Origin: Prolixibacteraceae bacterium
GTDB lineage: Bacteria > Bacteroidota > Bacteroidia > Bacteroidales > Prolixibacteraceae
Assembly (NCBI GenBank): GCA_019459485.1
Contig: JAIBEZ010000093.1
Location: 1 to 56,399, forward strand
Direction: 5' to 3'
Length of the DNA stretch: 56,399 nucleotides
Below the pieces are notes generated by a model. That model was not told the origin of the DNA. It did no database searches and saw only the letters and a program-made list of their open reading frames with translations. Of this stretch, positions 51,128-56,399 are shown piece after piece (the stretch's first letter is position 1; every line of letters starts with the position of its first letter). Both the position numbers and the translations under genes were made by a program.

Positions 51128-52285
51128 TTACTTTCTTTCCGGCATCAAATTCACAGCAACGCGAACAAGCAAAGTCAGAATAATAAAGTAAACTGCGGGA
51201 TTGAACTGCTGCCCAACAACAAACGAAAGAAGTAAAAGTGCTCCGGCAAACCAAAAATAGATTCGGGTTTTGGGTCTCCATTTTTTATACTTCCAGATAA
51301 ATGCAAAAATCAGGTTAAGCGGAAAAGCCCACAACAGGTTGAAATTTGGGCTCATAGCAGGATGCTCCGAATACAAGGTAAACCAGCCAATGATTAACCC
51401 GGCAAAGCCAGTAAGTCCAAACAACCAGTAATCGAGCCAGTCGGTTTTTGTTTTCCGGAGAAACCCACGAACAGAAATTCCGGTAACCAGGAGAAAAAAC
51501 AAACCAAAAACAATTACCGGCCAGAGCAAATCAGAATTAAGCTTGGTATTCGGATATTCAACAAGCGTGCGGGTTTCAAGTACCAAAGGCTGCGCTTTTC
51601 CGTCGATGGTCATTTCCGCAGTGGCAAATTGGGCCTGCAGGTATTCGGGCAAAAACATTTGTCCGTAGGCAGAAACCGACTGATCCGCCTTTTTACCAAC
51701 CAGTAAATCGATGCCCATATCAATCCAGCGAAATGAATGATGAAATTCCTTTATAAGATCGCGGTATGTTTTTGTTGGATGATCGTCAGTGAAACGAACG
51801 GTTCCTCCGGCATTGCGCTCAATCATATCGCGCACGCGGGTGGCGCAATTGTCCATGAAAAAGTTGTAGCGGTATTCGCGGTTTTCGGGTTTGGCATTCT
51901 CAAGCAAGGCCTGAAAAAGCTTGGATTTTCCTTCCGGCGAAAGATTTAAAACTTGTTCGTAAACACTGCGTTTATCTTCTTCATATTCAGGAATAAAACT
52001 ACTGAACTTCTGTCCAACCATCAGGTAATCGGTTTGTCCTTTCGCAAAGCGGTAAATGAAATTGGGCGATTCGAAACTAAAAATTCCGTAATTAAACACC
52101 GCATCAAGTCCGCTGGACGGGTCATTCACCCGGATGGCAGTGTGCCCGTACATCGAATAAACATCTGTTCCCGGATTGCATGTAAGTATGCTGACAGTCG
52201 CCTCCGGACTCAACGATTGTGAGTGAGTTTCGGGCTGAAAAATCAGGAATGAAAGGAAAATCAGGAGAAAAATACGAATTTGCAT
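51128..52285 (-). CDS. Lnb-type (DUF4105) membrane protein
   Basis: 385 residues from the ATG at 52285. A signal peptide (MQIRIFLLIFLSFLIF) leads a periplasmic Lnb_N/DUF4105 domain with YSMYGHTAIRV (His) and YNFFMDNCATRVRDMI (Cys), a likely His/Cys catalytic pair; four membrane helices fill the C-terminal third (about 255-380). Proteins with this domain have been linked to lipoprotein N-terminal acyl remodelling (Lnb). Activity here is inferred from family. Confidence 0.82.
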   Translation of the reverse strand: MQIRIFLLIFLSFLIFQPETHSQSLSPEATVSILTCNPGTDVYSMYGHTAIRVNDPSSGLDAVFNYGIFSFESPNFIYRFAKGQTDYLMVGQKFSSFIPEYEEDKRSVYEQVLNLSPEGKSKLFQALLENAKPENREYRYNFFMDNCATRVRDMIERNAGGTVRFTDDHPTKTYRDLIKEFHHSFRWIDMGIDLLVGKKADQSVSAYGQMFLPEYLQAQFATAEMTIDGKAQPLVLETRTLVEYPNTKLNSDLLWPVIVFGLFFLLVTGISVRGFLRKTKTDWLDYWLFGLTGFAGLIIGWFTLYSEHPAMSPNFNLLWAFPLNLIFAFIWKYKKWRPKTRIYFWFAGALLLLSFVVGQQFNPAVYFIILTLLVRVAVNLMPERK

Positions 52286-52370
52286 AACCGAATATTTTGG
52301 TTCTAAAGATAACGGTTTTGCATTTACTATTTCGGATAGGAATGTAATGTGTTTTGATTTTCCTACCATG

Positions 52371-52408
52371 CAAAAAGCCCCCTTCCGGAGAACCGAAAGA
52401 GAGCTTTT
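52371..52408 (-). terminator. Terminator after groEL
   Basis: A 16-nt arm (52373-52388) pairs with 52393-52408, three G-U pairs, 4-nt loop; T5 follows on the minus strand. Confidence 0.8.
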
Positions 52409-52442
52409 AAAATATATATTAAATTGAAGGGTATGCCGGATA

Positions 52443-52919
52443 TTACATCATTCCGCCCATGCCGCCACCCATTCCACCGCCCATAGGTGGCATAGCTGAT
52501 TTTTCTTCTTTTTCGTCAACCAGTACACATTCGGTAGTCAGGAACATACCAGCAATTGAAGCTGCATTTTCCAACGCGATGCGGGTTACTTTAGCAGGAT
52601 CGATTACACCGGCTTCGTAAAGGTTTTCGTAAACATCGGTACGTGCATTGTATCCGAAATCGCCTGTTCCTTCAAGTACTTTCTGCACAACTACTGCACC
52701 TTCTTTTCCTGAATTGAAAACAATCTGGCGCAATGGTTCCTGAATAGCGCGTTTTACAATTTCGATACCAGTGGTTTCGTCGTCGTTTTCGCCGGTTAAA
52801 CCTTCCAAAACTGCGATGCTACGGATGTAAGCAACACCACCTCCAGGAACGATACCTTCTTCAACAGCAGCGCGGGTTGCATGCAATGCATCGTCAACGC
52901 GGTCTTTTTTGTCTTTCAT
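52443..52919 (-). CDS. groL: GroEL C-terminal fragment (after in-frame stop)
   Basis: 158 codons starting at the ATG directly after the TAA that interrupts groEL (52920-52922). It holds the rest of the intermediate domain and the C-terminal equatorial domain: [17 protein letters not shown] with the catalytic Asp equivalent to E. coli Asp398, PGGGVAYIR, and the GGM-repeat tail. Both fragments are in the same frame and otherwise intact. It could be made by termination-reinitiation (TAA and ATG are adjacent), or the stop may be an assembly or sequencing error. Confidence 0.85.
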   Translation of the reverse strand: MKDKKDRVDDALHATRAAVEEGIVPGGGVAYIRSIAVLEGLTGENDDETTGIEIVKRAIQEPLRQIVFNSGKEGAVVVQKVLEGTGDFGYNARTDVYENLYEAGVIDPAKVTRIALENAASIAGMFLTTECVLVDEKEEKSAMPPMGGGMGGGMGGMM

Positions 52920-54095
<1,176 letters not shown>

Positions 54096-54113
54096 TTAAT
54101 CGTTGTTAATCAA

Positions 54114-54395
54114 TTACTCTGCAACAAATAACACATCGGTTTGAGACATCAACAGGTAATCAGTTCCGTCAATGTTTAACTCGGTACCCGAATATTTTCC
54201 GTAGAATACGGTATCGCCAACACTGATTTCCATTGGTTCGTCTTTTTTAGGAGAACCAACCAGAACAACTTTACCAACTTGAGGTTTTTCTTTTGCCGAA
54301 TCAGGAATAATGATTCCGCTTGCTGTTTTCTTTTCAGCTTCCTTGGGTTGTACAAGAACTTTACCTGCAAGGATTTTTCCTTTTAAATCTGCCAT
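54114..54395 (-). CDS. groES: Co-chaperonin GroES
   Basis: 93 residues, standard GroES length. KILAGKVLVQPKEAEKKTASG begins the barrel and the mobile loop, and VGDTVFYGKYSGTELNIDG is the conserved core. The heptameric lid of GroEL. It is the first gene of the groES-groEL operon with 30 bp between the two, preceded by a -24/-12-like element. Confidence 0.96.
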   Translation of the reverse strand: MADLKGKILAGKVLVQPKEAEKKTASGIIIPDSAKEKPQVGKVVLVGSPKKDEPMEISVGDTVFYGKYSGTELNIDGTDYLLMSQTDVLFVAE

Positions 54396-54453
54396 TTTTT
54401 AATTATTTAATTGGTTTGACTTTTAAACTTTATTTTTTTTGACACCATTCGTT

Positions 54454-54470
54454 AGCAGATACTATGCCAA
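54454..54470 (-). promoter_or_regulatory. Possible sigma-54 promoter for groES-groEL
   Basis: On the minus strand TTGGCATAGTATCTGCT: GG and GC lie 12 bp apart, as in TGGCAC-N5-TTGC, with one mismatch in each block. Two further TTGGCA copies lie just upstream but lack the -12 element. No TAnnTTTG box or CIRCE repeat is seen in the 266-bp gap. Initiation near 54443 gives a 48-nt leader. Confidence 0.45.
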
Positions 54471-54661
54471 AACCAATAGTGCCAAAATTCAGGAATGCCA
54501 ATGGACATTTTTTCATTTTTATCCTGAACTATTGAATACACTTGCGGTTAATCGCCTGAAATAAAAGCAATTTAGAGTATTATCGGTTGCTGTCATTTTG
54601 CGTGTCAACCTGTCAGTTCTGTTAAAATCCGGCCTTCGACAGGCGTTCGAATTCAGAAGCG

Positions 54662-55669
54662 CTAATCTTGTTCAACAATCATTTTTTTCATTCCTTCTGA
54701 AAAGAAAACGACATAGTCGCCTTGTGCGTTGCTGTAAACAAAATAGACATCAACACCCTTAAGTTTCGGCAACAATTCCATGCTTTTTTCAACACCCAGC
54801 ACCATAAATGCAGTGGCATAAGCATCGGCAGTCATTGCGTCGTCGCAAACAACAGTCGCGCTCAATAAAGTGTTTCTGGCGGGGAAGCCTGTTTTCGGAT
54901 CGATTGTATGCGAATATTTTACGCCGTCTTCCACAAAAAACTTACGGTAATTTCCGGAAGTAGCCAGCGATTTATTGTTGATTTCGATGATTGCCTGAAG
55001 TTCATTTCCCGGCATCATATTACCATCCGAAGGTTTATCGATGCCTATTCGCCAGAATATATCTTTTGCATTGGTGCCTTTTCCACGTACTTCGCCGCCA
55101 ATTTCAACCAGGTAATTTTCAATGCCTTTGCTTTTGAAAAAATCACACACAACATCAACAGAATAACCTTGTGCAATGGCATTTACGTCTATTTTCACGC
55201 CAGGGTATTTCTTGATAACCTTGCGCCCTTCAAGTTCGACTTTTTCCATACCGACATACTGCAACAAACTGTCGATGTGCGCCGAATCGTGTTTTGCCAC
55301 CGGACCATCACCAAAACCCCAGGCTCGTGCAACAGGGCCAACGGTAATGTCAAAAGCACCTCCTGAAATGGCATTCACTTTCGCAGACTCCCTGAATACT
55401 TCCACAAACCAATCGTCGGCTTCCACCGTTGGATCATTGTCATTGATTCTGGAAATAATTGAAGTTGAATCATACGATGAAAGAGATTTGTCAAACGCTT
55501 TCAGGATAGAATCGATCGCCTGAGCGTAATATTCATTGCTTGAGTTTTCGTAGGTGATGTTGTAGGTCGTACCTTGGGCAAACCCTGATATTTTCACATA
55601 TTCACTTTTTTTTGTCTGACAGGAAGAAAGAAGTAAAACGGCAAAAATTGATGGTAAAATGAATTTCAT
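54662..55669 (-). CDS. apbE: FAD:protein FMN transferase
   Basis: 335 residues. Lipoprotein signal MKFILPSIFAVLLLSSC with lipidation Cys17, then the ApbE domain: AFDITVGPVARAWGFG, DVNAIAQGYSVD with FAD/metal contacts, YLVEIGGEVRGKG and SHTIDPKTGFPA. It attaches FMN to threonines of exported flavoproteins such as Nqr or Rnf subunits, on the outer face of the inner membrane. No Nqr/Rnf gene is in the window. Confidence 0.94.
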   Translation of the reverse strand: MKFILPSIFAVLLLSSCQTKKSEYVKISGFAQGTTYNITYENSSNEYYAQAIDSILKAFDKSLSSYDSTSIISRINDNDPTVEADDWFVEVFRESAKVNAISGGAFDITVGPVARAWGFGDGPVAKHDSAHIDSLLQYVGMEKVELEGRKVIKKYPGVKIDVNAIAQGYSVDVVCDFFKSKGIENYLVEIGGEVRGKGTNAKDIFWRIGIDKPSDGNMMPGNELQAIIEINNKSLATSGNYRKFFVEDGVKYSHTIDPKTGFPARNTLLSATVVCDDAMTADAYATAFMVLGVEKSMELLPKLKGVDVYFVYSNAQGDYVVFFSEGMKKMIVEQD

Positions 55670-55796
55670 GATTTTTTTATTATGATTTTCAAAAATGACA
55701 TTTTCAGAAGTCGTAAAATTAAAACTAATAATTTAGTAAATTGCGGGTAGGTTTTTTAACCGAATAATTATTTCCGTCTTTCTCAAAAGGATTAAC

Positions 55797-55804
55797 TAAA
55801 TTTG
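55797..55804 (+). promoter_or_regulatory. -7 box for the VTT-domain protein
   Basis: TAAATTTG, exact TAnnTTTG match, 31 bp before the ATG at 55835. No TTTG at standard spacing. Confidence 0.45.
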
Positions 55805-55834
55805 GATACATAACTGCTAATTCATTCGAAGCAA

Positions 55835-56365
55835 ATGAAACGGTCAAGAATAGATATCAAGCGCCTGATCATTGTGTTGTTTTTCGCAACCGTTGCCATT
55901 ACAATTGCCTCCCTTACCATAGGACAAGATATTTACAGACACAACGAAAGCGGATTGTTGTCTTTTGCCATTGTCAATTTCTCCGGGTATTTGTTCTTTC
56001 TGTTTATGCCGGTCGAATTGATGTTTCTCTTTTACCTCCGGTCGGGTTACGATCCTCTTTTCCTGAATCTGATCGCTCTTGGAACCGCCATTGCTTCTCA
56101 ATCTATTGATTATATGATCGGGTATTTTTTTAGCGCCGGAATAATTGACCGGTTGATTGGACGCCGCCGTTACGAAAAGGCGGAAGCTGAAATCCGCAAA
56201 TACGGCAAACTGACATTGTTGGTTTTCAATTTTCTCCCATTGTCATCGCCTGTAATTGCGCTTGCCGCCGGGATGCTAAAATACCGTGTGAAAGATGCTT
56301 TACTATTCAGTATTATTGGACTGGTTACCAAATATTTGGTAATGACACTTTTTTTTGGATTGTGA
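55835..56365 (+). CDS. VTT/DedA-type small membrane protein
   Basis: 176 residues with about five hydrophobic segments. FNFLPLSSPVIALAAGMLK and the following helix match the VTT (SNARE-associated) domain, seen in DedA and YqaA proteins, which are implicated in lipid flipping and membrane potential. This one lacks the usual acidic start of DedA and is nearer the YqaA group. Not in an operon with apbE (divergent). Confidence 0.75.
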   Translation: MKRSRIDIKRLIIVLFFATVAITIASLTIGQDIYRHNESGLLSFAIVNFSGYLFFLFMPVELMFLFYLRSGYDPLFLNLIALGTAIASQSIDYMIGYFFSAGIIDRLIGRRRYEKAEAEIRKYGKLTLLVFNFLPLSSPVIALAAGMLKYRVKDALLFSIIGLVTKYLVMTLFFGL

Positions 56366-56378
56366 AAAGTGTAGTCAG

Positions 56379-56399
56379 CAGGTGACTTTGAGTCACCTG
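56379..56399. repeat. Palindrome at the window end with GACTTTGAGTC core
   Basis: CAGGTGACT (56379-56387) pairs perfectly with AGTCACCTG (56391-56399) around TTG. The window ends here, so the arms may be longer. Same core as 47634-47664. Confidence 0.7.

Overview
The window looks like a chromosomal segment of an anaerobic or facultative member of the Bacteroidota (Bacteroidales/Marinilabiliales-like). The reasons are the absence of Shine-Dalgarno sequences, -7 boxes of the form TAnnTTTG (two of them with a TTTG -33 box exactly 19 bp upstream), a multi-subunit 2-oxoacid:ferredoxin oxidoreductase, a Lnb-type protein, LytS/LytR-type regulators, and protein sequences typical of that phylum. This assignment is an inference from sequence style.

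Layout. 1-402 is an RRM protein. 979-12281 is one long plus-strand block: an outer-membrane porin, two phenylacetate-CoA ligase/ACT pairs (with an ORF6N gene wedged between them), prephenate dehydratase, a flavodoxin, an aminotransferase and a four-subunit 2-oxoacid:ferredoxin oxidoreductase. Together these could interconvert aryl acetates, aryl-acetyl-CoA, arylpyruvates and aromatic amino acids. 12340-17252 holds gcvH, tsaE, alanine dehydrogenase and pullulanase. 17400-20660 is an accessory patch: seven CCCGGG sites phased every 20-21 bp, then small unknown genes and a Fic gene bounded by imperfect palindromes that resemble integron attC sites. 20665-23680 is a LiaF-like/LytS/LytR envelope-sensing operon. 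23959-35921 is housekeeping and sugar metabolism (folB, glnS, pirin, GH16, uxuA, a PLP lyase, AraC, a VOC protein, lysC, a DEAD-box helicase, an aldo/keto reductase). 36187-37333 is a HipA-like kinase/DUF3037 pair, followed by two tRNA-Gln genes, rhaD and a dapF-lysA pair with an unusual active site. 41416-44927 is an AT-rich adenine methyltransferase/nuclease pair, a likely restriction-modification system. 44955-48245 has a glycosyltransferase, a tsaC-like gene, a pseudouridine synthase and a partly decayed tRNA-Leu/tRNA-Gly duplication. 48438-56365 has mutS, lnb, groEL, groES, apbE and a VTT-domain membrane protein.

Most notable observations: groEL is split by an in-frame TAA exactly where Glu388 is expected; the dapF homologue has Ser in place of both catalytic Cys residues; there is an attC-like cassette patch without an integrase in view; there is a helically phased CCCGGG array; a compact aromatic ketoacid gene cluster is present; and a two-gene methyltransferase/PD-(D/E)xK system is inserted between housekeeping genes. 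Interspersed palindromes of several families occupy many intergenic gaps.
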